Of a stretch of DNA of 64,000 nucleotides, positions 39,040-51,300 are shown one piece after another. The stretch spans positions 540,510 to 604,509 of the forward strand of contig JAESUZ010003089.1 of assembly GCA_017311185.1 (NCBI GenBank). The letters are read 5' to 3'. A model generated the notes under the pieces. That model did no database searches, was not told the DNA's origin, and was given only the letters and a program-made list of their open reading frames with translations. Both the position numbers and the translations under genes were made by a program. This DNA is from Proteles cristata cristata (Eukaryota; Chordata; Mammalia; Carnivora; Hyaenidae). Positions within the stretch are counted from its first letter, which is position 1; every line of letters begins with the position of its first letter.

Positions 39040-39805
39040 GAGAAAACCTCACTCACAGTGGGGGCAAGAAAGTTTGTACTTAAAATAAGCCTGACCCCAG
39101 ATGTGCAGCATCTACAGGAAATCTGAATTTCACACCCTTCCAAGAGGCATCTTGGAACAATTGTGAAGACACTCCCAGTTCCCACACTGAGGACTCAAAA
39201 TAGCATGAAAATGCCAACTCTCTCTAACCCACAGAATTTTAAATTTAATGTGATTTCCATAAAAATAATAACTGGTTTTTTTCTTGAACGAGATGAGTTG
39301 AAATGGATGTAAACAAAAACATTCTTAAGATCAGTTAGAAATACTCTGGGGAAAAGCAGAGTTGTGGGAGAACTAGTCTACCAGACGTTAAACTGCACAA
39401 AACACAAAACAAACAAACAAACCCTCAAAAATCCAAGCAGTGTGTTATTGTCACATGAATGGATAATCAAGTGAAAAAGATTATAATGACCAAAAACTAG
39501 ACCCGAAACACATGGAGATTTTATGTATGATAAAGGAGGAATCTCGATGACTGGATCAAAGATGAAGTTCAAAAACTATTGGTGTGTCAACAAATGCAAA
39601 TGCATGACTATTTGAAAAGCCAAAATTGGATGTAGATATGTGCGCCCATACATCACACCCAAGAGCAAGCAAAACGTTAATTAAACAACTAAAACTATAC
39701 AGATACCAAAATAAACGGTATGTGAATGTCTTCAAAACCTGGGTGCAGAGAAAGGCTTCCTTGGTATAAATCAGATCCAAATACAAGAAATAAAAAGGTA
39801 TGTTA
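39040..39805 (+). mobile_element. Old L1 ORF2-like remnant, sense
   Basis: A+T-rich sequence with GATAAAGGAGGAATCTCGATG and neighbouring words reminiscent of sense-strand L1 ORF2. Strongly decayed. Possible continuation at 40247-40440. Confidence 0.5.
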
Positions 39806-40010
39806 GATGAGCCTGGGGAGCTCAGTCGCTTACACCGTCTGACTCTGAATTTCAGCTCAGGTCGTGGTCTCACAGTACGCGGGATCGATCCCCGAGTCGG
39901 ATTCTGTGCTGACAGCTCAGAGCCTGCTTGGGATTCTCTCTCCCTCTCTCTCTCTGCCCCTCCCCCTGCTCGTGCTTTCTCTCTCTCAATATAAATAAAT
40001 AAACAAACAT
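39806..40010 (+). mobile_element. Old CAN SINE, plus
   Basis: Diverged head (GCCTGGGGAGCTCAGTCGC) with the usual GGATTCTGTGCTGACAGCTC body and AAATAAATAAACAAAC tail. Confidence 0.88.
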
Positions 40011-40028
40011 GGAAAATAAAGATAGATT

Positions 40029-40246
40029 GGGGCGCCTGGGTGGCTCAAACAGTTGAGTGTCCACTTTGGCTCAGGTCGTGATCTCACAGTTCGTGGGTTC
40101 AAGCCCTGCGTCGGGCTCTGTGCTGACAGCTCGGAGCCTGGAGCCTGCTTCCGATCTGTGTCTCCCTCCCTCTCTGTCCCTCCCCCACTCACACTCTGTC
40201 TCTCACACTTTCAAAAATAAGCAAACGTTAAAAATTGTTTTTTAAA
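40029..40246 (+). mobile_element. CAN SINE, plus
   Basis: Head at 40029 and ACTTTCAAAAATAAGCAAACG tail. Same orientation as the SINE just before it. Confidence 0.92.
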
Positions 40247-40286
40247 AGGTTAATTTGACTATATAAAAATACAGATTTTCCATGGG

Positions 40287-40288
<2 letters not shown>

Positions 40289-40326
<38 letters not shown>
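40289..40326 (+). repeat. (AC)n microsatellite
   Basis: About 18 AC units. Confidence 0.94.
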
Positions 40327-40328
<2 letters not shown>

Positions 40329-40439
40329 GAGGCTCTAAAGGACTCTTTTAAAATTGAGGAGGGGGAAAGGCAGAAAGCCTGATAGCAAATAAGAGCAAAA
40401 TATGAACAAATGTAACAAAAGTGATATGAAATACCGCTT

Positions 40440-40954
40440 AACCATAAGAAAGGATGTCTGCCTTCACTTCAGATGAGACAGCACCAGGGAGGGGTGCCGC
40501 ACAAGGTCACGTGCAGAGCGTCCAGGGCAGCTTCGCCAAGGCTGGTTCAGGTTCGGGGAGGATGGGCTGGGCAGCGTCCCCCTGCACGTGGCCACAAAAC
40601 CTACGTGGACTTTGCGGAGAAGCTACGTGAGCACTTGGGACAGAAAACCAGAGCAGAGACACGGCGGGGATAAGACAACGACGTGAAGGGCCACAGAACT
40701 GGTGCCAAGCTCCCCCCACTCATTCCCCGTGATCGCCCCTGGACTTGACCCAAGATGGTGCACACCTGGACGTGCTGCCGGAGCGTGAGCGGATGCGCTC
40801 AAGAGTATCCCGCCAGCTCTCGCCTGGTTCCGGGCGCTGCGAGTCCAGGAGTGAATCTTCTCCTCATCATCCCACTAATGACACCACCAGGTACAGACGC
40901 CTGAGCAGGGAATACAGGGCCCTGGGGTGCTGGAGGCCGAGGCGGCTGCAGCCG
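40440..40954. other. Unassigned
   Basis: GC-balanced, no gene or repeat recognised. Confidence 0.4.
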
Positions 40955-41957
40955 GTCCAGGGGTCCCTGGAGGATGGACGGTGTCGGTGGGAGAGAGTGA
41001 GAGGCCCCGAGATGCTTCCTGATCACCAGGCGGGCATCTCTGTCCTGTCGGTTTTGGTGTCTTTATTTATAGGTTAAATGATAACATGACATCAGAAAAA
41101 GGAATTTTTACAATGGATAACTCTTTGTGATAAGATGCTTTGGAAAGTGTACAGAAGCAGGTTTTACAGAAATATTCTTGCAGAACTATTCCAGTTATAG
41201 TGAGGTTAAGTAAATCTTATAACTAGAGAATTAGAGTATTCTTAGTAAAAGACAGGATACATATTTGTTCAAAGTTAATAACGCTAAGGTCAGGTCATAG
41301 GTTAAGTGTATAGATGGGCTAAGAGTCATTCTGTCTGACTCTCAAATGAATGTTTATGAGTTGGTTAATAAGTTGTTTGTGGAAACCTATTTGATGCCGA
41401 ATGTGTGAACACCACGGAGGCCCTAAATGTGTCAGCCTTTTGTTTGTGGGTAATGCTTTAGCTACTCTTATCTGTCCTCATCCCAGCCACCTGTAAGGGA
41501 GGGTGTTTGCAGAAAGTAGGCCTTGGGGAAGGGACTGCCATCCATCACCAATTAGGAGAAGGTGTAAGTATTAACTTAAGTTCTGCCCTTATCTGTACCT
41601 TAACTCTAAATTAGGCTCTTTGTCTCGGGGCCAGGCTCAGTTGTAATTCTTGTGTTCTTAACCCCCTAAGTCTTGGATCTGCAAGGCCCATAGGAAGAGC
41701 CTTTTGACAATCATCCGTAGAGCTTTCATCTAAAATCTCTCTTGCAAAGGCAGGAATATGCTTTTCCTTATGAGGTATCTGTGTTCAGAATGTTGGTCTG
41801 ATATGGAATATTGTGAGGCCTGGTCAATACCAGCACAACACGAGCCAGTAGTAGCAGGAGATGCCAGTTTTCGTTTCTCATGGTGGTAGCTGTGCAAACA
41901 CTGCCATGTCCTTGCTGTGACTGCCATCCAGCGAGGCCGGTGTGGCTCCCGGCACTG
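40955..41957 (-). mobile_element. ERV LTR-like repeat, copy 2
   Basis: About 1.0 kb homologous to 25318-26217 in the same orientation. Shared blocks include TCTGCCCTTATCTGTACC, TTTGTCTCGGGGCCAGGCTC and GATCTGCAAGGCCCATAGG. Minus-strand U3-like start is TGCCGGGAGCCACACCGGCC and the R-like AATAAAGACACCAAAACC lies near 41066. It is slightly longer than copy 1. Confidence 0.75.
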
Positions 41958-42530
41958 GGGGATGACCAAGGTCCGGCTCTCTGACTCGATGGCCAACGAC
42001 AGGAGCCCCAGGTGACTGGAAAGTGCCAGACACCTGCAGGGAATGAGAAGCTTCGGAAAGCGAGTCCGTAAAGGTGCTTATGAAAATCCAGGCTCACTTC
42101 TGAGCTGTGTATGCACGGGCTGGGCCCCGGGCAGTGGAGACCGTGAGGACCAAACTCTGGGACTGATCTCCACCAGGGCATCAGACAGGTCACGGGGTCC
42201 AGACACCGCAGTCTTTGAAAACTGCGCTAGCACAGGAGCCAGAATGCACAAACCCAGACCCGCGCTCGGAGCATGAACAGAACTGGGCGGACTGCCTGCC
42301 AAAACAAGAATACCAGCATTTCGCACAAGACGGAAGTGAGATTCGGCGTCTCCTAGCCTGGCAGCCAAAGCCACTCTTTACACGGAAGATCAGGGAAATC
42401 TCAACCAGGAATCACCCCACAAAGCCTTCGAAGCAGTTACTGCAAAAACGCCCCAAGAGCTAAGGGCAAACACGCCTGAGATGAATGGAAAGAGAAATCT
42501 CAGCAAGAAGCAAAACACAGGGGGGGCGCC
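41958..42530. other. Unassigned, possibly LTR-adjacent sequence
   Basis: Starts exactly where the similarity between the two LTR-like copies stops. No open frame with retroviral content. Confidence 0.4.
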
Positions 42531-42746
42531 TGGCGGCTCAGTCGGTCGGGCGTCCGGCTCTCGCTCGGGTCACGATCTCGCGGTTTGTGGGTTCGAGCCC
42601 CGCGTCGGGCTCTGTGCTGACTGCCGGCTCGGAGCCTGGAGCCTGTTTCAGATTCTGTGTCTCCCTCTCTCTCTGACCCTTCCCTTCTCACGCTGTCTCT
42701 CTCTCTCAGAAATAAATGAAAAGTTAAAAAAAATTTAAAAAAAAAA
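42531..42746 (+). mobile_element. CAN SINE, plus, at inverted-repeat boundary
   Basis: Near-consensus SINE whose poly(A) tail ends directly at the left end of the inverted-repeat arm (42747). Confidence 0.94.
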
Positions 42747-43079
42747 TACTAAGATGCTCTCTTTGTAAAGACTGTGGATTTGAAATGTGCTTTCGTTTGT
42801 CACTCTTACATGTGAAAAGATCGTGTTCCTCTGGTCTGTTATTGATTTGGAGCTTTTCCTCGTATCTGCGTCAGAGAAGATGGTCCTGAGCCAAGAGATA
42901 AAGGAGCCTTCTGAGAACGGATACAGTCCGGACCCTTGAACAGAAGCCAGGACCCAGAAGGTCTTGTTCAAGTGTCAGCTGAGCAGCTGAGGGCCTGGGG
43001 CAGGGCTGTTCCTTTGAAGAGCAAGAGCCCGAGGGGGCGGCTGGGCCGCCGTGTGGACTGAGCCGATGCCTGAGCCGCC
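42747..43079 (+). repeat. Inverted repeat, left arm
   Basis: About 333 bases, reverse-complementary to 47445-47786. The first 240 or so bases show no mismatch by eye. The rest differ by small indels and substitutions. The arm carries an open frame of 78 codons (minus strand) that is copied almost identically in the other arm, which DNA identity alone explains. Confidence 0.93.
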
Positions 43080-44315
43080 TCTTTCAGGAGCTCTCCCTCT
43101 GCCATCTGCGGGCCCTGCACCCTCCTGGCACTGAACCCAGTGTCCCCCGTTCTGCGGGTCTGTTACACGAAAGAGGAGTGATCAGAGCTGCCGGCGGAGG
43201 CTGAGGCTGGCCGCGGGTGGACCCACAGGTGGGGAGTCGTCCTCGCCCCAGGCTCTGAGTCCCCGCTCCCTCCTCCTCCCTGGGCCCCAGAGCCTGCTGA
43301 GTCTGGAACCTTCTCAAGAGCAGAGTGCGTCCTGTCCTCCCTCAGGCCCCCAGCGAAGGTCTGAAGGAAGGTGTAGAAGGGGGTCGGGTGAGGGGCCCTG
43401 GGATGGAGCCCGAGGACCTGAGGGGCCACGAGAACGTATGAAACGGAGACAGGGGGGTGTCTGGGGTGCCGGAGGTGGGGGGAGGGGAGCTGGAGCTGAG
43501 GGTGGAGGAGGGGCTGCCTCCTTCCACCCTGTCCCGGATGCAGGCCTGACCGCCTTGCGGGGGCTGGGGGGGGTGGGGGGGGCTCCAGACCCCGTGCTTG
43601 TGGCGCTGGGGGGGGTGAGACCCCAGGACAGGGGTGGGAGAGAAGACCCCGTGGCTCTGTTCCGCACAGGGCGAAGGCGAAGGCCGCGTGGAGGGCTGGC
43701 CGCTTGCTCATCAGTGTGCGTCCTGGAGGGCGGCCTGTGCAGTGTGTACTTTGTATCGTGACCCTGGGGAGATGAGGCTGGGGGTCAGTCCCGGGTGTGA
43801 ATGCAGGGCCCAGCCCGAGGGACCCCCGCGTGCCCAGTGCGGCAGCGCCCTCAGCTGAGCTGCGCCCCCGCCCCTCCCGCTCCTTCAGGAGCCCCCACCC
43901 CCACCCCGCGGGACAGGCTTCCCGCAGGCATGCATGACCCTGTGCCCCAAGGCCATGTCCTGTTCTACCAGCCTACGGCCAGGCCAGACGCCAAGGGATG
44001 GATCCGAGGGGCTGACTCACTGCGTCCTCCTGACGCTCGCTCTGCCCCTGAGCCTGGCAAGTCTGAGAAATGATCCAGCCCAGCCCGTCCTTACTGCTCG
44101 CACTGCTGGGGGGTGGAAGGTGCCTCCTTTCCAGCCCCAGCGGCCACCCCGTTAGCTGTAAAAATAAAACTGTCAGTTGTTTTACCAGTAAAATGGGTGT
44201 ATTCAGAAAATTTTGAGCCAGGACAAGTAAGCTGCACAAAACCATAGGCAAGTCCCACAAATGAAGGGGAAGAACATTATTTTATGGTGAAGAAGGAGGA
44301 AATCAGGAGGGTCGG
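43080..44315. other. Spacer of the inverted repeat, left part
   Basis: GC-rich. G-runs at 43560-43620. Frames up to 182 codons overlap on both strands, none recognisable. Confidence 0.45.
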
Positions 44316-44511
44316 TATTGATTGGTTGATTGATTTGGGGGAAAGAGCACAAGTAGGGGAGGGACAGAGAAAGGGAGAGAATCCCAAGCAGGCTCCACGG
44401 TGTGTCAGCACAGAGCCCAGCATGGGGCTCGAGCTCACAAACCGTGAGATCATGACCTGAGCCAAAACCAAAAGCCCAACAGCTTAAGCGACTGAGCCAC
44501 CCGGACACCCC
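44316..44511 (-). mobile_element. Old CAN SINE, minus
   Basis: Diverged. The A-rich tail is GATTGGTTGATTGATTTGGG and the head GGGGTGTCCGGGTGGCTCAG. It lacks most of the TC-rich run. Confidence 0.85.
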
Positions 44512-46438
44512 AGGGGGGTCATTTCCAGACACCTTTCTGGAGGAAACTCCAGAGGACTGTCCCCTGGAGAAAAGCCGGCACTCAGGGTGATGGGGTTTCC
44601 CTCGGGCTGCACTGCGGATGGTGGGTTTCTCATAGGAGCCGCGGCGGCCACCTTCCCTGCTGGGCGGGGGGCTGGGGCGTCCCTCCCATGACTGAGGAGC
44701 GTAGCTCATCCTGACTCTGCCCTGGAGGGTCTCCTGTGTTACCTTCCGCCACCCTGAGTGACGGTGGTGGTCGGATGGCTGGAGCCCTGGGTCCAGCCCC
44801 TGCCATCCCTCCCCCAACCCCAGCCTCTCCCCTTCCGGAATCCCCGTGACCTCAGAAGGACATTCAGGTCACTGTCCCAACCTGCCTTGGGCAGGTGGCC
44901 CAGCTGGGCGCGGCCGGAGCTGTGGTCTCCAGCCATCGCGGGGGGCGGGGGGGCGCACACTTGCTCACGAGGGCCTAGTCTTTGAAACCTGGATCCCAGA
45001 GACCCCGGACCAGGGAACAGCTGCCCCAAGTGCACACTAACGGCTAGAAAAATGTCTCTGGTTTGCCTGATGAACATAACAGAAGCGCCCGTCTCCAGCA
45101 ATGTGTTCCAGGTTCTTCCCCACAGCCACCGCGCCCGCACCCCGCGGCCGGGGGAGCACCCCCACCGGGCTGTCCTCACCGCCCGCCACGAGCCTGGGGG
45201 GCAGGAGCGGTGTTTGCAAATGACCTTTGGGGTGTCCAGAAGTCACACGGGTCGCCGGCACCCGGCTTCTTGTTTAGGGCACCGGAGCGGGACAGGGCGG
45301 CCAGCGTGCGGGTCGGTGCTGCCGCGGGCAGTCCCGGAGGCCCAGCATGGAGGAGGCGCCTCACACGCGGTGTCCGTGCGCCTGCGCGGTTCTGTGAGGC
45401 CACGTGCTTCTGATTCTTGGTTGAGGTCAAGCACTTTGAAGTCCACGGGCGGATAATCATGGGGCCACCGTTTTGGGGTCCCCACTTACTCTCAAGTTAA
45501 CCTCCCGGGGGCCCCTGACCAACAGGAACCAGAACCGGCAGAGAGTTCTGGGCGCAGCAGCCGCTCCCGCACACCCCCCGGCCCCGGGGGTCCTGGCTGC
45601 CTCCCAGCCGATGAGGGTCGCCCCCCGTGCGGAGCTCCAACTCCACGGTGGTGTCTGCGTGGTCCCCTGGGGTGCCCACGCCCCAGGTCGTCCTCCCCAA
45701 GGCCTCCTGTGTCCCATGTGACCCTTTGGGTTCAAACAGGTCACAGGTGAGCACGGGGGAGGGGAGTGGCTCCCCAAGTCTCATTGCCGGATCCCCAAAT
45801 GCTGGGACCCTTCTTCTCCACCCGCCCCCAGCCAGACCCCCACCCCCTCCTTCCTTCTTCAGAGGAGACCCTGCCGAGAGTCACGAATGAGTGTCAGGCC
45901 CTTCCGGCCCCCTCCCCCTCCCCCCACGCAGGGAGAAGAGCCCAGGGGCCTCTTCTGGGCACCGCGGCCACTCTGCCAGCACCGCCTCCACAGCCGGCCA
46001 CCGGATGATGCCCCACGGCCACGCCTCCGGCAGGACAGAGGAGAAGCCGAGTCCACATGCGCTGCGTGGTAGGTTCCCAGACGCCCGGACGAGCTGGCTC
46101 CCAGGGCCACCGGGGCGCCCGCGAGGTCACAAGATGACCCGTTCACGGGGGCAGGGCTCTGCTCCAGGCACACCTGGGCCCCAGGACCGCTGGCAGCCAT
46201 CGACCTGCTCCACCTGGTTCCCAGAGAGGGCGGCTTTTGTCCCGAGGAGCGCTGTGACAAGTCCCATGCCACAGAAATGACTGTCTGGAGCCTGAGTCCC
46301 GGAGGGAACGCGGAGGAGAAGGGCTGTGTGCGCCGCGAAGGCGGTGAGGAGGGAGGCATCGCTGCAGGAGACAGTGTGTGTCGGGTGCTGGGCGCTCCTG
46401 CTGCACGCCCCGCCCTCAAAATGAATCAATGTTAGAAA
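44512..46438. other. Spacer of the inverted repeat, middle part
   Basis: GC-rich with G- and C-runs and no recognised gene. Overlapping frames up to 204 codons carry no domain. Confidence 0.45.
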
Positions 46439-46645
46439 GGGGGCACCTGGGTGTTCAGTCAGTGAAGCTTCCAACTTCAGCTCAGGGCATGATCTCACAG
46501 TTCGCGGGTTCGAGCCCCGCGTCGGGCTCTGTGCTGACAGCTTGGAGCCTGGAGCTGCTTCAGATTCTGTGTCTCCCTCTCTCTGACCCTCCCCTGCTCA
46601 CAGTCTTGTCTCTCTCTATCAAAAATAAATAAGCACTAAAAAAAT
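46439..46645 (+). mobile_element. CAN SINE, plus
   Basis: Head GGGGCACCTGGGTGTTCAG and tail AAAAATAAATAAGC. Moderately diverged. Confidence 0.92.
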
Positions 46646-47444
46646 AAATTAATTTTTAAAACTAATGTGTCCTGGAATAAACTGCCCGTGCACAAGGCCC
46701 TGTAAGGGCGAGCATCCGTGACACGGGAACGACGAGCATCTGTGAACGGGAACAATGAGCGTCTGTGATACAGGACAGGATGTACCAATGTGTGCATTTT
46801 GATTTTCCATAAACAACTTCTGTGTGTATTTGTACACATGTGTGTATGGGGGTGTCTGCCATCTGCTTGTGTGAGCATGTGTGTGCTTATCTACTTCCTT
46901 TTTCACCTTGGGTGCCGGGAAGCTCAGATCTGCATGTGCACCACCCACACGTGTGCGTGGCTCTCTGCTGTCTGTGTCTGCACGTTCCTGCCTCTCTTTT
47001 GTGTCACCCACCCGACGGCTGTCTTCTCCGTCCTCGTTACACCCCCCGAGTGTGTGATGCTCTGATGTCTGATTCCCTCGCCGCTGCCTGCACGGTGCAT
47101 TCGGCCACGCCGCCTCTCCGAATCTCCTCCTGGCCTGGCCTCGGTTCTGCGGTTCTGTAGTACAGCGCGGCCTGGAGGGAGGGCCCTTCTAGCTCCTCCC
47201 CAGCCGGGTGACGGAGCCCAGGATGGGACAGCCTCCTCTGACTCTCCTGCCACTTGCTGAAAAGTGAAAGGCCCCTGGGCTGCCGAGAACGAGCGGGAGC
47301 CGGAGAGAAACCTGGCCACGGACACCTCCCCACCTGCCGTCCGTGCCCCGAGAAGCTGACGGAACCATCCAGACCTGCAAGCTGCTGGGGTGCGGGATGT
47401 CATGTCAAAGAGCCTGCTCGGGTTTGTTGGCCAAGGCCGGAGAG
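46646..47444. other. Spacer of the inverted repeat, right part
   Basis: Includes a TGTGTG-rich part (46815-46890). No gene recognised. Confidence 0.4.
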
Positions 47445-47786
47445 GGCGGCTCAGGCATCGCGCTCCGTCCACACGGCCCTGGCCCAGCCGCCCCCTCGGG
47501 CTCTTGCTCTGCGAAAGGAACGAACAGCCCTGCCCCGGGCCCTCAGCTGCTCAGCTGACACTTGAACAAGACCTTCTGGGTCCTGGCTTCTGTTCAAGGG
47601 TCCGGACTGTATCCGTTCTCAGAAGGCTCCTTTATCTCTTGGCTCAGGACCATCTTCTCTGACGCAGATACGAGGAAAAGCTCCAAATCAATAACAGACC
47701 AGAGGAACACGATCTTTTCACATGTAAGAGTGACAAACGAAAGCACATTTCAAATCCACAGTCTTTACAAAGAGAGCATCTTAGTA
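47445..47786 (-). repeat. Inverted repeat, right arm
   Basis: Reverse complement of 42747-43079, separated from it by about 4.37 kb. The right part, 47541-47786, looks identical to the other arm. The inner part, 47445-47540, differs by short indels. Confidence 0.93.
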
Positions 47787-47989
47787 TCTTTGTAAATACC
47801 CAGAAGAGACGAAGGAGGGACATGCGCGTCTCGGAATGTCTGGGCTGCCGTGAAGCGGGGTCTGTCCCCTGCCCGTACAGGGAGGGAGAATAAACACCGA
47901 TATTCTTCTGGGAGGCTCCTAGTTTACACGGTCGTTTCTCCCAGTGCAGCTTCTGCTGACAATGGGTTCCCATAGTTTCATTGTATGAA

Positions 47990-48303
47990 ATAAAAGTATT
48001 TATTTTACCTCTGTCTTGAAGAATATTTTCACTGGATATAGAATTCTTGGCAAATGATTTTTTTCCTCCAGGACTTTCAAGATCTTGTCCCACTGTCTTC
48101 TGGCCTCTATTTTTTCTGATGAGAAGTCAGCTGGGTCTTTTTAATTGTTCCTCTGGCTGCTTTCATAGGTTCTTATCTTTGGTTGTCAGCAGTTTGACCA
48201 TGTCGTGCCCGAATGTAGTTTTCCTCATGTTTACACCCCTTGGGGTCTGCTGCCCTTCTTGAATTTGCAATTTCATACCTTTCATCAAATATGAAAATGT
48301 CTT
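47990..48303 (-). mobile_element. Old L1 fragment
   Basis: CTTGAAGAATATTTTCACTGG and TTCTGGCCTCTATTTTTTCTG are typical antisense L1 sequence. It resumes after the SINE at 48515. Confidence 0.75.
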
Positions 48304-48514
48304 GGGGCGCCTGGGTGGCTCAGTCGGTTGAGCATCGACTTCGGCTCAGGTCATGATCTCACAGTTCGTGGGTTTGAGCCCCACGTCGGGCTCTGTGCTG
48401 ACAGCTTAGAGCCTGGAGCCTGTTCAGATTCTGTGTCTCCCTCTCTCTCCGACCCTCCCCTGCTCATGCTGTCTCTCTCTCTCAGAAATAAATAAAAACA
48501 TTAAAATTTTTTTA
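48304..48514 (+). mobile_element. CAN SINE, plus, in L1
   Basis: Flanked by AAATATGAAAATGTCTTGG and AAATATGAAAATGTTTTGG, one mismatch, which marks the target duplication. Confidence 0.95.
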
Positions 48515-49688
48515 AAATATGAAAATGTTTTGGCCATTATTCAAACAATTCTTCTCCCCCTCCCCTCCCCCTCCCCTCCTCTCCCTCCCCTCGTCCCCTC
48601 CCCCTCCTCCTCTTCCCCCTCCTCCTCTTCCTTCTCTGTCTCCTTCCTCTTCTGGAACTCCTGTTAGATTTATGTTAGACTTTTCACTATTGTTCCCCAG
48701 TTGGTTGAGGCCGTGTACAATTGTTACTATATTTTCAGTGTATTCTTCAGATTGGTTCATTTCTACCAATTTGTCTTCAAATTACTAACTCTTCTGTCAT
48801 TTCCAATCTTCCTTTAATCCCAAATGCTGAATTTTCAAATATTTTATTTTTTTAGTTCTAGAATGTTCATTTGAATCCTCTTAGAGTTGCCATTTCTCTG
48901 TCGAGACTGCCTATCTTTTTATTCTTTTCGTCCATCGCAAGAGTATTTTCCTTGACATCCTTAAACACAGCGACAAAGGCTGCTTTCAAGCCCGGATGTT
49001 GTGATCACAGGATCTGATCCTGGGCCATCTCCGTGTAGATCTCTCGTCAGCATCCTTTCTCAAGCGGGCGCCATCGTCTCCTGTTTCTTCATGTCATTTT
49101 CTCCATGTACTTTTACGCCGCTTCCTGGACACTGAGAATAGAAGCTCTGAATTTCCCCTGAAGGGCACCAGCCCATCAAGCTGGCTGAGCTCCACCAGCA
49201 AATGGTCTCCTCCTCAGTGGACCCGCCACCCGCGGGTCGGTCCTGTTGAGCCCAGCTGGACCATGAAGCTTCCCTGCACAAGCAGGGTCAGAGGCCAGCC
49301 AGTGGTCTGCGGGGACCTTAGACGTGGCATTTGGGGCTTCCCTTCTCCGCTCTATCTTTTTTGGTTTGCTCCCTTGTTTGCCACCTGCTGCGGGGTCCTG
49401 AACTCTGCCCTCTGGTTCTTAAAGTCATTAAGACTGGCGGTTCTGTCCCTCGTGTTGGCCTCCCGGATGGCGCTGATTGTCCCCAGACTAAAATCTGTAA
49501 CGATAGGAAACTTACCAGCAGTTCTCTTACCCCTGGTGTTGACTACCCCTCAGCATCTGCCTGCTTTGGGCCACCCAGGGACAGCACAGTCAGAGACTAA
49601 CAGTGGGGCCAGGTGTGACCCGCGGTGGGGCCAGATAGTGACTGGAGGCAAGAGTTTGCCAACCTCTTCTATAATCTATAAATAATCA
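48515..49688 (-). mobile_element. Old L1 fragment
   Basis: Continues the antisense L1 of the left flank, with GAATGTTCATTTGAATCCTC and the following A+T-rich DNA. Similarity fades after about 49100. Confidence 0.6.
48553..48650 (+). repeat. Polypyrimidine (CCCCTC)n tract
   Basis: Pure C/T strand made of CCCCTCCCCCTC and CCTCCTCTTC runs. Confidence 0.93.
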
Positions 49689-49906
49689 CATTTTATTTTT
49701 TTTAATTTTTAATGTTGATTTTTGACAGAGAGAGACAAAACACAAGCTGAGGACGGGCAGAGAGAGAGGGAGACCCAGAATCCGAAGCAGCTCCAGGCTC
49801 CGAGCTGTCAGCACAGAGCCCGACGCAGGGCTTGACCTCAAGGACCATGAGATGATGACCTGAGCTGAAGTCAGATGCTGAACCGACTGAGCCAGCCAGG
49901 CGCCCC
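49689..49906 (-). mobile_element. CAN SINE, minus, in L1
   Basis: AATAATCACATTTTATT before and AAATGATGACATTTTAA after are an imperfect target duplication. The head is GGGGCGCCTGGCTGGCTCAG. Confidence 0.92.
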
Positions 49907-50524
49907 TAAATGATGACATTTTAATGTCTTCTTTTCCAATCTTTATGCCTTATTTTATGTCACTGTCTTATTTTATCATTGTGTAAAAATGGTGAAAGTA
50001 AATATCTCTGTATCATTTCTGATGTTTCAGGGAATGCTGTTAATATTTCCCTGCTTATAATTGGCAGTAGGTATTTTATAGACAGCCCTGACTAAGTTAA
50101 TACTCTTCTAGTCCTGCTTAGGAAAAGTTTTTCATGAATTTGTGTTAAATTTTTTTCAAAAGTTTTTTAACTGAAATGACCAGGTGACTTCCTCATCCCA
50201 TCTGTTCCGGAGACGATGCTCTTTGATAGATTTTCTAATTTCAAGCCTCCCTTGCACTCCTGGATTAAACCTACATTGGTCATCTTGAATTATTTTTTTA
50301 TACATACATATTTTAATACATCTTTTTGGATTTGATTTGTTAAAATTTTGCTTGTAGTCTTGTTTCTTTGTTTTCGAGTAAATGGACCAGTAGCGTGTCT
50401 TGTCCTGACTCCTCAGGCCCTAGCGCAGAGCTGCCGTCCTGGATTCGGATGAGTGGCTGAGCATTGTCCCTTCCTCTTCTCTGGAAAGTGCCAGCTGCTG
50501 GGCTGATCTCAGACGGCTTGCTTC
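49907..50524 (-). mobile_element. Old L1 fragment
   Basis: TCAAGCCTCCCTTGCACTCC, TGGATTAAACCTACATTGGTC and GTTAAAATTTTGCTTGTAGTC are typical antisense L1 ORF2. Confidence 0.85.
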
Positions 50525-50738
50525 GGGGGTGCCTGGGCGGCTCAGTCTGTTGAGCCTCCGACTCTTGATTTCGGCTCAGGTCATGATCCCAACATCTTGG
50601 GATCAAACCCCCACGCTGGGTTCTGCACTGAGCGTGGAACCTGCATCAGATTCTCTCTGTCTCTCTACCCCCCCACCCTGACTCATGCTCTCTCTCTTTC
50701 TCTAAAAATTAAAAAAAAAAAAAAAAGAATAAAAAGAT
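50525..50738 (+). mobile_element. CAN SINE, plus, diverged
   Basis: Older copy with ATCCCAACATCTTGGGATC in the head region. GCTTGCTTCGGG before and ATCCTGCTTCAG after are a decayed target duplication. Confidence 0.9.
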
Positions 50739-51300
50739 CCTGCTTCAGTTTATCTCATAATTACAGTCCCAGTCATACTATCTAATGACAAGCCCATTTT
50801 TCAAGTTACTTTTTTCTATGAATGTTTCCACTTCATCTAATTTTTCAAACTACTTGCTACACCGTGTGTGCCTTTTATCTACAGATATGGTCTATTTTTA
50901 TCTTATATTGACTGTTCGCGTCGCCTACTTCGCCCCTTCTTGGATCTTGTCCACATCTCCTCCTGGTGGTCGTGAACTAGTGAGTCTGGGTGGCCTGATC
51001 ACCCCCCGTTCCTGTCCTTTTTCATTCATTCCCACTTTTACTTTAGTATCTCTTTTGGGGGCTCTAATCTGCTGTTCATTTTTTAAGTTCTAAGCTGCGC
51101 ACCTTTAGCTTCTCTTATTCTCTAGCATAAGTAGGGAAGGGGAAAAATCACCACTTCCTTGCACCCTAAAAATGTTGATATGTAGTTTTTTCATTAGTAT
51201 TTACTTAGAGATCATTTTACATTTCCACTGTGACTTCATTTCGAAGCCATAAATATATCAGGAGAATATTTAATTTGCTGGTACAAACAAATTTTTAATT
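50739..51300 (-). mobile_element. Old L1 fragment
   Basis: Antisense L1 continues with CACTTCATCTAATTTTTCAAA and ATTTCCACTGTGACTTCATTT. Confidence 0.7.

Noticed and set aside
42735..47795. Identical small proteins of about 78 codons in the two inverted-repeat arms
   Set aside because: The protein identity follows from DNA identity of the arms, so it is no evidence of selection for coding.
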